From Cucumis sativus (lineage: Eukaryota; Streptophyta; Magnoliopsida; Cucurbitales; Cucurbitaceae): 64,000 nucleotides of DNA. Below the pieces are notes generated by a model that did no database searches, was not told where the DNA came from, and was given only the letters and a program-made list of their open reading frames with translations. The translations under genes were made by a program, and so were the position numbers. The DNA lies in contig NC_026657.2 of NCBI RefSeq assembly GCF_000004075.3, positions 39,604,732 to 39,668,731 of the forward strand, given 5' to 3'. Shown here in pieces: positions 25,500 to 36,334 of the stretch (positions are counted from its first letter, which is position 1; each line of letters opens with the position of its first letter).

Positions 25500-26045
25500 A
25501 AAATAGTATTGAAAAAGAAGAGAAGGGGAATTGGGAAGAACGTGAAGAGAAAGGGAAGGTGTGTGTGTGTGGACCACACGTGTGGACCCGAAAGAAAGGA
25601 TTGGGGGAGGGGGGAGGGAAGCAGTAAGCACGCGTGACATTTGTTAACTTTATAATCGTGCTCCCAATACTCTAATTCAAAAGCAGTGCGCTTTCTTTCA
25701 CAAATACAAATACAAATACAAATAAACCCCCATTTTTTTTCCTTTGAATATATAGTCCATGAAATATTAAAATGAAATTAGAAGAGAAGGCATTTTAAGA
25801 TTGGAAAAGAAATAGAAGAGGTAGAGGTAGAGGTAAAAATAAGAGAGGTGAGAGGTGCGAGGTGCAAGGTGCGAGGAGCGGCGCATGTAAGAGATGGGGA
25901 AGGAGAAAAGAGGGAATGATAGAAGGGGACCCAGAAGGGGGGTGTCGCTTCTTTCGGCGTATTAGAGTTTGCGCCAAAAGACCCGTAAGGGACATTCTTA
26001 TGGGTATGTGGGGACGTTGTGTTTCCCCATTTTTATGTATTTACC
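25500..26045. promoter_or_regulatory. GC-richer island with ACGT palindrome
   Basis: This block is far richer in G and C than the several kb on either side. It is strongly purine-biased (GAGGTAGAGGTAG, GAGGTGCGAGGTGC-like units) and contains an ACGT-core palindrome at 25574-25585 and an 'acgcgtgac' word near 25630. It looks like a promoter or leader of an unannotated transcript, or a distant HD-ZIP III leader exon. No coding evidence. Confidence 0.3.
25574..25585. promoter_or_regulatory. Perfect 12-bp palindrome CCACACGTGTGG
   Basis: ACGT-core palindrome containing CACGTG, the bZIP/bHLH binding core (G-box/ABRE-like). Function in this position is inferred. Confidence 0.5.
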
Positions 26046-27488
26046 CTCTCAAACTTTTAAGTCTTAACACACACATTTACACTCAAATGTAAAAATAAAA
26101 AAGAACTATCTTCTTAATTTAAAATATTTCTGTTCCTTAATTACCTAACAACTTTCACTTATTCTACCCTTTGTCTCCTCCTTGGGGTTTTCCCATATAT
26201 TCCCAACCCTCAAAATTATATCTTTTACTTCACATCAACATAACACACACAAACACACCTTTTTCCTTTTCTTTTTCTGGATATATTTACCACTTCTCAA
26301 CTCAATTTTCAACTAACCTTACGTGGGAACCAATCGAGCTATGCTAAATATGCAATATAAACCATAGAGGAATGGAGGGTGTTTGATTTAATTGTGTTTG
26401 TGATTTGTATGAGATTCATTACGTTTATGGTTATTGTTACCAACCATGTTAGATTTATGAATCTAACATATTTTATTTGTACCTTTAAATTTATTTGTTT
26501 TTGTGTTAGGGTTAAACAATAACAATAAGTAAACATGAACAAAAGTAGTGCAATTATGTTTTTCAATTCAAACTCGTTACAATTTGATTCTATCAATTGA
26601 ACAGTGAACATGGTTTGAATTTTAATTATATCTAATATCACGTTTTCTAAAGCTTTATGAGTGAATTTTTTCAAGAAGATAAATTCAAGATATATGTTAG
26701 ATTTGGAGATCGTATAAGTTAGTATGATGTAATCAAATCAAGATCTACAGCATCTTAATTTTAAAAAACCCAACAAATCAATTTTTATGTTGAGAAAATA
26801 TCAGAATTCAAAATTCTCAGGTTGTGGTTTTAAAGTATCATTTTTTCAATGTTTTTAGATCAAGCATTTTAAACAACAAACCATTGTAGAATAATGATTG
26901 TTTTTCTTTTTCTAAAAAATATGTATTGCTTTTACAAAAAGAAATCCAATCACTTTCCTCCTAAATCATCAGCTCACCAAAAAAAAAAAAAAAACACCAA
27001 CAAAAATGAAATTAAAACATTAACAAACTTTTAATTCCAAATATATAACTTTCAACGGAATTAGATTCAAAAGGCTATTATAGGAACAATACAAAATTTT
27101 ATTTTGAAGATCTCTCAGCATCTGAATGAAAATTAGTGTAATTGTAATGTTAGTCAATCTAAATGGCTTATTGTTGTTCTAGTTCTCGTTCTTTCAAATG
27201 GGACCCATTACTACTCATTTTGCTGTCTTTCATTCCCATGCTTTCTTCAGATTTTGTTCCCTCTGTGTTCCTACGTTTATTCAAATCATTGGTGACGTTT
27301 TTTTCACAATGTTTTTTAAATTTTAGACTGAAGTTTTGTGGTTTTTTAGTCCAATGAAAACGGGTTTCAAAATTAAGGAAGAAGACGTGATTCTTAAGTT
27401 TAAAAAGACTTCAGTCTCTGCCGCGCATGCCGTTAACGACAGCTAACAAAGAAACAACATTAAGTCCTGACTCTCTTACAAACCTTTA

Positions 27489-27493
27489 ATATA

Positions 27494-27528
<35 letters not shown>

Positions 27529-27530
27529 TT
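27489..27530. repeat. GT/GA compound microsatellite
   Basis: A GT run followed by a GA run. A second GAGAGAGA run lies near 27630-27650. Confidence 0.85.
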
Positions 27531-28342
27531 AGAACCTTCATTTTCAATAATATGGGGGACATGATTTCAACTGCCAATGAGTAATAAACAAGATTAATTT
27601 CTGTTACAAATTATATCAAATTCACAAGGGGAGAGAGAGAGAGAGAGATTAGACAGAATTGGAATCAGGTTGTGTTCAGCAATCTTGAGGTTCAATTTTT
27701 CAGTCGCACAACTTTTATTATAAGATAAAATAAGAACAAACGAATGTGGCAATCATTATAATATAACCAATTCTTCTTGTACCCTATTTAGTTTTTAAAA
27801 AAATCAAAGTTACTTGAAGACAAAACTGCTTCTGCTTGTAAGCTGTCTAACGTGTTCTTCAGGGTGGTGTAAGTTCATGACAACGACGTTGTTTTGAAAA
27901 TAACATTAATGATAATATGACTTCTTCCCATACACAAGTCAAGAACAAACAAAGATGTGATATTGAGAACCTAATAAAGTCAATAAAAGTGGCTATCATT
28001 GAATTTGTTGTATTTAGTGAGGGTGATTTCATAAGGAATTTGGGTTCCACTCTCCCATTTGGAATGGAATTCCATACATTTGCATTACTTCAGGTTCAAA
28101 ATCGGTCCAGTATACAACTTTACAGAACTCTCACGACACAAATGAAAAAACTCAGGATTGAAATGTCAGTTTATAATTGAGCTTGCAATTCGAACCCAAT
28201 ACATGAATCATGATCGAATTCTATTCTCTCAGGATATTATAGCTAACTAACTAACTAACTCATAAGGAATATAGATCCCATGAAGCGAGAAAGAAAGAAG
28301 ATAAGCTGCTTGGTTGAATGAAGCACAACCTGATGATGCCTA

Positions 28343-31300
28343 TTATTTTCCATATGCATACTCAAGTAGACGGCGATCAAGGTCAAAATGCCTGCAGAGA
28401 AGTCGCTGCAAAAAGAAAGAACCAAGAAGTTAAGAACAGACTACTTGGATCACAAAAAGAAGCTAACTCAATCTATTGGTTGAAACATCAATAGAAAACC
28501 TCCTAGCTATAGAAGGTGATCCTCCAACATCATTCATTGAAACTTGAAAGTCTCCGCGTATAGACATTAAGTAGGCCATGTATTTGGAATAGATTGGCTA
28601 ATACTAATTATAATTTCAACGTAATAGTTAAGGAATACACATTAAGAATAAATTTAGGTTGCTTCAATTCAGAAGCAATCTCGAGGATGATTTTGATATG
28701 CATTAGTTTTGTTTAGTTGAATATTAACATAACTAGGATGAGAATTCAAACCAGCTTCAAAGCACCTTCATTATTCACAAAGACAATCCCACCAAATTTG
28801 GTTGTCCATGGCAGATAAAGAAAATTTCAGAAGCAGTAAAATTCATGAAATAAATGGTGAATCAGTTTTAACTTTTCGCCTTCTTTTTTTTCTTTCCTTC
28901 TTCTAATTATAACTGAAAATAATATTTGTTGCGAAAAAACTAAAAAGATGAAAATGAAAATTGCCTGATTGCATCCTAAAAGGGTCTGCTAATTTCACGA
29001 ATATATATTGTTAAACGGTAGAAAAGAGAACACAGGTTTACGTGGAAAAACCCCAGAACAGGGAGAAAAAATCACGATAGAGACTCTTTTATTATTTTCA
29101 CACACAATGAAAGTTACAAGAGAAGACAACTTTATAGGCTATAAACTTAGGGAATAAATTTAGGGTAAAGTAAAATATTAAAATACCTCAAGGCTATAAA
29201 CTATCAACAAAGCCTCTTATTTCCAATGTACATTATACAAACATACATATACATACATATATATGTATGCGTGTGATACTTTGAAGTAGTATCTTACTCT
29301 CAAAGAAATGTGGGAAAAAGTCGACGTAATATTATATTAACAGGCATTACCTACGTAATAAAAGAAATAGCATCAGTATGCATTTTACACGAACTAATGC
29401 AAGCATGTTGTCTTCTCTAATTATCTGAATTTGTACGCCCAAAAACATTAACACCCCCAAAAGAAGGTTACCTTGGTTATTGGAGGGTATGATTTTACTT
29501 CAAAATCCAAATCTGGAAGGCGAGCAATCTCAGCTGCATTCTCAAATAAGATATAGGTAGGAAGCTGGTTCATACTTCCTGATAAATTCATTCGGAAGTT
29601 ATAAGAAATTCTGATTGCAAAGTCTTCACAAAACTGAAAAACAGCGTTCAAATTTAGAACGAAATCTTAAGACAATTACCACCAAGTGATATTCCAAATT
29701 TAGCAGCAACATTTGGAAAGAGCCCAAGATCAACTACTCCAAACGATAGATGTTTGTTTGAATATCTGCTTAAGAAGACGTGAATACAAATCTAAGCTAC
29801 TTCAAGCAGAAAGTGTGAACATATGGGGGGAGGAGGGGAAATTAGAACTACAAAAACAATATCGGTGTTTCAGATCCATGGAGTCAATCTAGAAGTCTCA
29901 AGGGTGAAGATTTCCAGGATTTCATATGTGAAACATGAAAAACTTTTATATTGAATTTCAACAGAAAAGATGTCACAAAAAATATAGATTAGAAAAACTA
30001 CTAATACAGAAGCAACACAACTTCTTATAAATTTCTCTCCCTGAATCCATGAACAAAGTAAAAGGAGAAGTACTTACGTAACTGATAGCTCAGGCAAGCA
30101 TCTGCTAGACCGTATGCAATCAGCTGAGAAAGAAACACGAAACTCAACCTACCAATTCAAGGAAGCCATTCATTAAAGACTGAAGAAAATGAGAGTTCTG
30201 CATACATGATAAAATGACATACAGATTATTAGCATTTGAACTTGTCAGCACATTTACAGTTGCTCAAAGGTTCAAATATGGATTTACGGACTTGCAGATG
30301 TTGATTCTCAATTACTGGAAATAAAGTTAATTCTGAGGACCAAGTCAATAGATTCAAGTAAACATCCCAAGAAAAAAAAGAACAGGAAATTAATTTTGAT
30401 GCTGGGAATATTATGAAAATTTCTACTGCACTAAATTATTCAACAGCTTGATCTTCTTTACATAATCATTAACTTATTACTCTCATTTTCTTTTCATAAT
30501 CTAAAAGTGTCTATGCCACCTTGCAGGCATCTCGAATATACTCACATGACAATGTTTTACCCTATTATGTTTGGTTGCCAAAGTAACTCGTAAAATATTC
30601 AATCCAAGTAGGTAGCTACCTAAAAAACACAAACAAATTAGTTTGGGTAACATGTTTGTGTAAGACACTTGGTCACTCCACACTTGTTGGACATGAGTTG
30701 GACACTTGTTACCACAGTAGATATGTGTTAAACCTTAGGTGTACAAAGCCAATATGAGTCTAACATTTGCTGGACACATATTGAGTACATGTTAAGCATA
30801 TTAAATAGAAAAGTAAAAGTATAGGAAAAAAAAACAATGAATTTTAAAAGATAAATACATCAAACTCCTCATTAAAGCATACAAGTGCATAAACTTGTTG
30901 ACTTTGAGTTTTCTTCATCTATATATATTTTCTTGAGAATGTATATTTAGACAAAATGTGTGTTGTTGAGGGTTTGTGTGGCTATGTCCTACATTTTTTA
31001 AAAAAGGCATGTCATCTAAGCCGCATGTCACATCAACATCGACATAACACATCATTTAAAAAAATTTAAGACACAGATATGACAAGAACACGTTTATTAA
31101 AACAAACATTTTAAAAATATAATAATATTTAAAAATGAAGGAGATTCAAAGTCAATGAGTTGATTCATGTCCTCGCTTAAAAAATTAATTGGATACATTT
31201 TGCTCTCAAATTTTATTATTTGTGTCATATATGTGTTGGCTTGGTGTATGTGAGAAGTGTTTGATGCATGTCTACCAAATATTGGTTCTATTTTGACTTT

Positions 31301-33141
31301 GCACAACTAGTGTCTAACACACCTATTGCACTAAAAAGTGTTTGATACGTGTCTGAGAATTGTCCAACACAAACATGCTAGCGAAAGTGAAGTGTTCGTG
31401 TTTATTATCATGTCATTGTATTCGTGTGTTGTGCCAGATATGAGTCTTGTACCCATAGTTGTGCTTTTTAGATGCAATGGTACTTAACCTCATTCCTTCT
31501 AAGCCCTTTAAGTATTTACATTGCCCCTATTCATCACTAGGCCAACCTATCCCATCGTAGTTAACAATCATTGACTTATTTAATTGTCTAACATGGTTTC
31601 ATATATGTAGAATATAATTTATAAGTATAAAATCCTAAGAGCTATGCTATTTCAAGTTTCATCATGAAATCCTTCGTTTTGCTTTGTCTGCCAAAGAAAC
31701 TTTCCTATATCAAATTTGTACTATCGCTCTCTCTCTCTCTCTACAACAAGAAATAGTTTTAGAGGTAAATTAAGCTTCCTGCCTCGAAATGTTGCAACTC
31801 ACTCAATCAAGTTAAAAACACCTACTAGGCTACTATTACTGCGTTCGGTTTGACTTCCATTAGTGAATTGTTTCAAGAAAAAATGTGTAGTAACCAAAAA
31901 AATTATAGCAATACTAGGTAAAGAGACTGCAGAATGAACCAGCCAGAATCTTGACTTGTTGTTCCCCTCAGTCAGCAAGGATTCCAGCTGCAATGGAGTT
32001 AACTTACTGCAGGTACCTAGAGAAAGGAATTTAACAGAAAAGAAAAGGCATTTTTTATAAATGACATTGTAAGCAAATAATTTACACTACTCACTGGAGA
32101 ATAATTTGGTTGTACAAGGCTTTTATAAGATCCCAGGAGAGTTACAGGACTAAAAGACATTGGACGGTAAACTTGTCTTATTTCAAACCTGATCCTTGGA
32201 AGACAGGCTGTTGAGTAAAAACATATATCCCTGGGAATAAAGAAGAGGAAACGGAATGCTATCATATAACAATTGAGTACCCATCAACAACTTTATGAGC
32301 ATGGACTAAGACAAAAATAAGCCTTACCTGTGAACACGATCACATACCAAATTGCAAGGTGATAATCCATCATAGAAGCGAGAGCAACTAGAAAAATCTG
32401 AACGAATTGAAACCAGGTGAATGGATCACTGAGCAAAAAAGATATTACAAAAGACCCGCTACAGCCAAATAAGACCAGAGTGAAACTACGGTGACAACAT
32501 CAAACTCTCAACGAGCAGCACAGCAACGCATAGTTTCACGAAATTTTCATCAGAAAAAAATTCCTTAGTCCATAACGAAGGGAGTAACTACCTTAACAAA
32601 CAACAGCATATCGGCAATAAAGGCCTCCGGCGTCTCTCTTCTCACCGTCTGGCATCATTCAAGAACTAATTACTCATATTTCCCAAAGATCAACCAATAT
32701 AAATCTAACCAATCGAAATAAAAACATCCCCAACTCTCTTTAACCTAAAAATAGAAATTAAAATATTTCCATAGAATGTAAAAGATACCTTAAACATGTA
32801 GAAAATCAGAAACACCAAAATAGCTTGAAGCTCCTAAAGAGGTGAAGAAACAAGAAAACAATAAACAAAATTAAGTTGTCCGAATACAAAAGGCGCTAAC
32901 CATACAAACCAGAAAAAAAAAAAGCCCATAAATAATTGTATCAAACTGGAAAAATGAGGATTATTACCCGGCAAAGAAGAAGATGTGTGATATTATAGAA
33001 GAGAATATGATTTGCTGAGCTTCGAATAACAAAATAGGAAAAGAAGGCTAGAAAATGAGAAAGATAGTACGGCTCTGTCACCATTAGATTCAGCCACTCC
33101 CCCGGTCGGAAGTTGCTCCGCTCCTGCCTCCAATCCAACAT
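28343..33141 (-). CDS. TMX2-type thioredoxin-fold membrane protein
   Basis: Ten exons in consistent phase give 263 residues: 33141-32968, 32833-32789, 32648-32592, 32397-32328, 32230-32189, 32016-31940, 30148-30078, 29765-29680, 29578-29472, 28405-28343. The N-terminal half is hydrophobic, with likely helices near residues 26-40, 45-73 and 93-120. The C-terminal half is a thioredoxin-like fold with FGVVDLGLFPNVAAKFGI and the cis-Pro-type segment QLPTYILFENAAEIARLP. The redox position reads S163-A164-D165-C166, so one of the two usual cysteines is serine; human TMX2 has SNDC. Family role: ER/mitochondria-associated protein-folding or redox factor; the plant role is little known. It ends in YAYGK with no KKXX signal. 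Introns 6 (1.8 kb) and 9 (1.1 kb) hold repeat-like sequence. Confidence 0.9.
28985..29200. mobile_element. Retroelement-like remnant in TMX2 intron 9
   Basis: The string 'acaggtttacgtggaaaaac' followed by 'cacgatagagactc' resembles a phrase I associate with scattered plant retroelement or LTR copies. No coding sequence or clear ends are visible. Assignment is from memory and tentative. Confidence 0.3.
30650..31450. repeat. Degenerate repeat in TMX2 intron 6
   Basis: Many variants of 'gttggacac', 'gtgtttgatgcatgtc' and 'gtgtctgagaattgtccaac' on both strands. This looks like a decayed copy of the plant repeats built from GTGTCNGACAC-like words. It is probably an old insertion that enlarged the intron. 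Confidence 0.4.
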
Positions 33142-33320
33142 GGCGATTCACCACTGCAAACCTATAGATCTTTCTACGATAATAGAATCCAACACCAATG
33201 ATCACAACACCGTGAAAGATGCTATACGTTGAACGTCGACGAGAGTTTCAGACTTCCCAGTCTCTCCAGTCCTCCCTCCCCTCCGAATTGAACGACTTAG
33301 ACCAAATCGTCGTAGGTGAC

Positions 33321-33394
33321 ATTGGGCTGGACTGGAACTCATAACAAACATCCCTCCCGTATGGGCCCAATCATAGGCCAACTAAATCGGCCCA
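33321..33394 (-). promoter_or_regulatory. TGGGCC/GGCCCA (site II) cluster before TMX2
   Basis: 'attgggctgg', 'atgggcccaa' and 'cggcccacg' lie 180-255 bases upstream of the TMX2 ATG at 33141. Site II motifs are typical of TCP-regulated housekeeping genes in plants; the motifs are seen, the function is inferred. Confidence 0.5.
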
Positions 33395-34054
33395 CGTTTT
33401 GACCCAGTTTCGGACTGGACTAGAATGTACCAAAACTTGTATAGTCCAAAAATGATAATGTTTCATACAAAACCCATAGTCTTGATTACATTTAAACTCA
33501 ATAAACAATTTTAAAGATTGTGTGTTAAATTTGGTCCACTAATTAGGTAACAGGAACAGTGAGTAGTTTGTGTATTTAAAAAAACAAGGTTGAAGGGGGG
33601 GGACTTAGAAAAGAGTGCAAGGGGATGATTAAAATGGGCATTGGGATCAGAAATTGGTGAATACTAAGGTAGGGAAAAAGAATGAAGGAGAGAACCTAAA
33701 AAGAATATAATGATGGGGAAAATAAAATTTAAAAAAAAAAAAGAAAAAAGAAAAAAGAAAAGGGAAATAGTAATAAAGTTGAAAAATGGGAAGAGGAGAG
33801 AGTGTGGGGAGGGTGTTATTGTTAAAATAAAGACCACATGGATTTAGAGACAAGCAACCACCAAGAAAGCAAAAGGCAGAACCGACGTCTCCCACCACCC
33901 CATGTGACATAGCCGGGAGAGAAGGGGGAAAAATGGGTGTTATGGAGTACGAGTAGAATAGAATAGAAAAGAAGCCAAATTGCACGTGCCTTACCCCCAT
34001 CCCCTCACGTGATTTAACTAATAGTTCCCCCACGTGGTATCTGCAAACTCAAGC

Positions 34055-34090
<36 letters not shown>
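34055..34090. repeat. AAT microsatellite
   Basis: About twelve AAT units inside the GATA upstream region, directly after the first three G-boxes. Confidence 0.95.
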
Positions 34091-34700
34091 CCCAAAACGC
34101 ACCGTATTGTTTGCGTTACTTTCAATTCCATTTTTCTTTTTATTTTTCAGTTATATAGGCATTAGCATCACCTTCAATTCACTTCACCGCCAGTTTAGGG
34201 TTTGGACACGAGCGATGCACTGAGTCACATGCTTGCCTGACATTGGGACCCACTCTATATCACGTGCATATTGGACCCCATCTCTCTCCCACTCCCATAC
34301 TCTCTCTTCTCTTCTTACTCACACCCTTCCACGTTACACCTTCCTCCTTTAAATTAATACTCTCTATTTTTTAAATCTGCACCCAAAAAAATTGAACACA
34401 AAAATCAAAATTAAAATTTAACAGAAGAGAAGCTAAGGATTATTGAATAGAAAGTAATAAATTGAGTGAAGTAGGGATTGGGAGAAGAGGATCTTATCCA
34501 CTGCTTCTTTGCCTAGGGATTGTTATGAGACTTATGGGGGCAGGCCCCGCTTAACCCACCTTCACTTCTAGATCTCTGCCACGTGTTATCTTCTTAGCCG
34601 ACAGTAATTTTAACAACCTCCCTTTTCTTTCTATTTCTCTAATATCACGCCCATGCATGCAATTGCAAACCATAATAAATTTTTATCATTCTTCACTACC

Positions 34701-34714
34701 AAACGACGTCGTTT
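34701..34714. promoter_or_regulatory. 14-bp palindrome AAACGACGTCGTTT
   Basis: Perfect palindrome with a GACGTC core, 427 bases before the GATA ATG. Its inner ten bases, ACGACGTCGT, recur at 58455-58464 before the dioxygenase gene. Confidence 0.5.
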
Positions 34715-35141
34715 CTCTACCCATTTCTAAAGCACGTGCCTCCTTTGACTTTCCTTTTTTTTTTCTTTCTCAACTTACTTCGTATTTAATCTCTTTCTTA
34801 TCACCACTTTTTCTTTTCCATCGTCAAAATTAGTAGGAAGAGAGATTTTAGATTTTACTTTAATATCTTTTGATTTTTTTTTTTATACATATAGATGTTG
34901 GTTGAGCTTGAACGTTCGATTTAGTTGGGTTAGTGTCTTTCTTCTAAATTAAAGAGTTTTTTTTTAAAGAAAAGTTGTTTCTTTTGTTGTTTTAGTGTTT
35001 CTCTCTCATCTTACATAGCCATAACTCGTCACACTTCACTCTCGGCCACTCTCTCTCTCACTTTTTTCTCCTTCTCAATCGCTATTTTTCTCACTATTTC
35101 CCCAATTCACAAACCCCCCCTCTACGTTTTTGTCCACACTA

Positions 35142-35492
35142 ATGGAAGGACCCGAATATTTCCAGCCCGGTTTTTCTTCTCAATTCTCTACCGAAGACCG
35201 TCAGTCCTCCGATGCAAATAAAACTAACACCGCCGCCGCACCTCCCACTACTGCCGACCATTTCATCGTCGAGGACCTTTTGGACTTCTCTAATGACGAT
35301 GACGTTGTCTTCACCGATGGAACTTTCGATAACCAAACCCCTACTTCTACTGATTCCTCCACTCTTACCTTACTCGATTCATGCAATTCTTACCCCAATA
35401 CCGGCAATGCCCACAACTATCATTTCGCCGACGCTAATTTCTCTACTGACCTTGGTGTTCCGGTACATTATACTCATCCATCGTTTTCCTCC

Positions 35493-35568
<76 letters not shown>

Positions 35569-36334
35569 AATTCTCAATTAATTTTGTTTAATTTTGCAGT
35601 ACGATGACTTGGCCGAGCTGGAATGGCTTTCAAATTTCGTGGAAGATTCTTTCTCCACCGACGATTTGGAGAAGCTGAGTTTGATTTCCGGGATGAATTC
35701 CCGGGCCGATGTCCATGACGATGACGCCTCAAAAGCTCGAGAATTTCAGACCGGATTCAACCGGAACCATTCACCAGGTTTTCGCCACGAAATGTCCGTA
35801 GTTCCGGCGAAAGCCGCTCGTAGCAAGCGGTCTAGGGCGGCGCCTTGCATATGGAATTCCCGATTATCCGTACTCTCTCCCACAAATTCCTCTTCCGAAA
35901 CCGACGTTGTCGTCACGCTCACGCCACATCCAAACACCGCCAAGAAAACCACGAAGAAGAAAGAAATTCCGGATGACACGTCGTCCGCCGCCGGTAATAA
36001 CGGGGAAGGACGTAAATGTCTCCATTGTGCCACCGACAAAACGCCCCAGTGGCGAACGGGACCAATGGGTCCAAAGACGTTGTGTAATGCTTGTGGGGTC
36101 CGGTACAAATCCGGTCGTTTGGTACCGGAATACCGACCGGCGGCGAGCCCAACGTTTGTACTGACAAAACACTCAAATTCTCACCGGAAGGTTATGGAAC
36201 TCCGGCGACAAAAGGAAATGATGAGAGCACAGCAACAACAACAGTATCTTCATCATGAGAGTATGGGGTTTGATCATGTATCAAACGACGACGATTATTT
36301 GATCCATCAACACATAGGCCCACTCTATCAATAG
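35142..36334 (+). CDS. A-type GATA zinc-finger transcription factor
   Basis: Two exons, 35142-35462 and 35600-36334, give 351 residues. The start is the first ATG in frame ([11 protein letters not shown]). The acidic Ser/Asp-rich N-terminus includes [11 protein letters not shown]. The junction rebuilds the conserved [20 protein letters not shown] motif of subfamily I. One class IV zinc finger follows: C247-X2-C250-X18-C269-X2-C272, with basic tail [18 protein letters not shown], then a Gln-rich C-terminus. The family binds WGATAR sites in the nucleus in light, growth and cell-wall programmes. Closest Arabidopsis relatives are probably the GATA5/7/9/12 group; I cannot choose one. The 137-bp intron is almost half a CT microsatellite; retention would add a Ser-Leu repeat and stop at 35589. 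Confidence 0.93.
35497..35563. repeat. CT microsatellite in the GATA intron
   Basis: About 33 uninterrupted CT units, ending 36 bases before the acceptor. It forms or extends the polypyrimidine tract of the only intron. Length is likely to vary between cultivars. Confidence 0.97.

Larger units (their letters stand above)
21703..28342. other. Intergenic region upstream of HD-ZIP III
   Basis: Includes the HD-ZIP III promoter and leader (roughly 21.7-22.5 kb, pyrimidine and purine rich), then AT-rich DNA with TA microsatellites, a GC-richer island at 25.5-26.05 kb, and GT/GA repeats near 27.5 kb. No recognisable protein gene was found; the longer open frames at 21821-22210 and 25862-26092 have no family motif. 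Confidence 0.6.
33983..34738 (+). promoter_or_regulatory. Six CACGTG boxes upstream of the GATA gene
   Basis: CACGTG occurs at 33983-33988, 34006-34011, 34031-34036, 34261-34266, 34580-34585 and 34733-34738. The first three fall within 54 bases. These G-boxes could serve light-linked PIF/HY5-type or ABA-linked bZIP factors. They lie 400-1160 bases before the GATA ATG; which gene they serve is inferred. Confidence 0.55.

Noticed and set aside
25862..26092. 76-codon ORF in the GC-rich island
   Set aside because: It starts at GTG, has no recognisable domain, and its Arg/Gly content just reflects the purine-rich DNA.
33647..34033. 128-codon minus-strand ORF with poly-Phe
   Set aside because: The frame arises from A-rich and GGGAAA-type sequence on the plus strand. 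It lies in the TMX2/GATA intergenic region and has no motif.
35463..35591. Ser-Leu repeat protein end in the GATA ORF
   Set aside because: It is the CT microsatellite of the intron read through. Canonical splice sites rebuild the conserved [11 protein letters not shown] motif.
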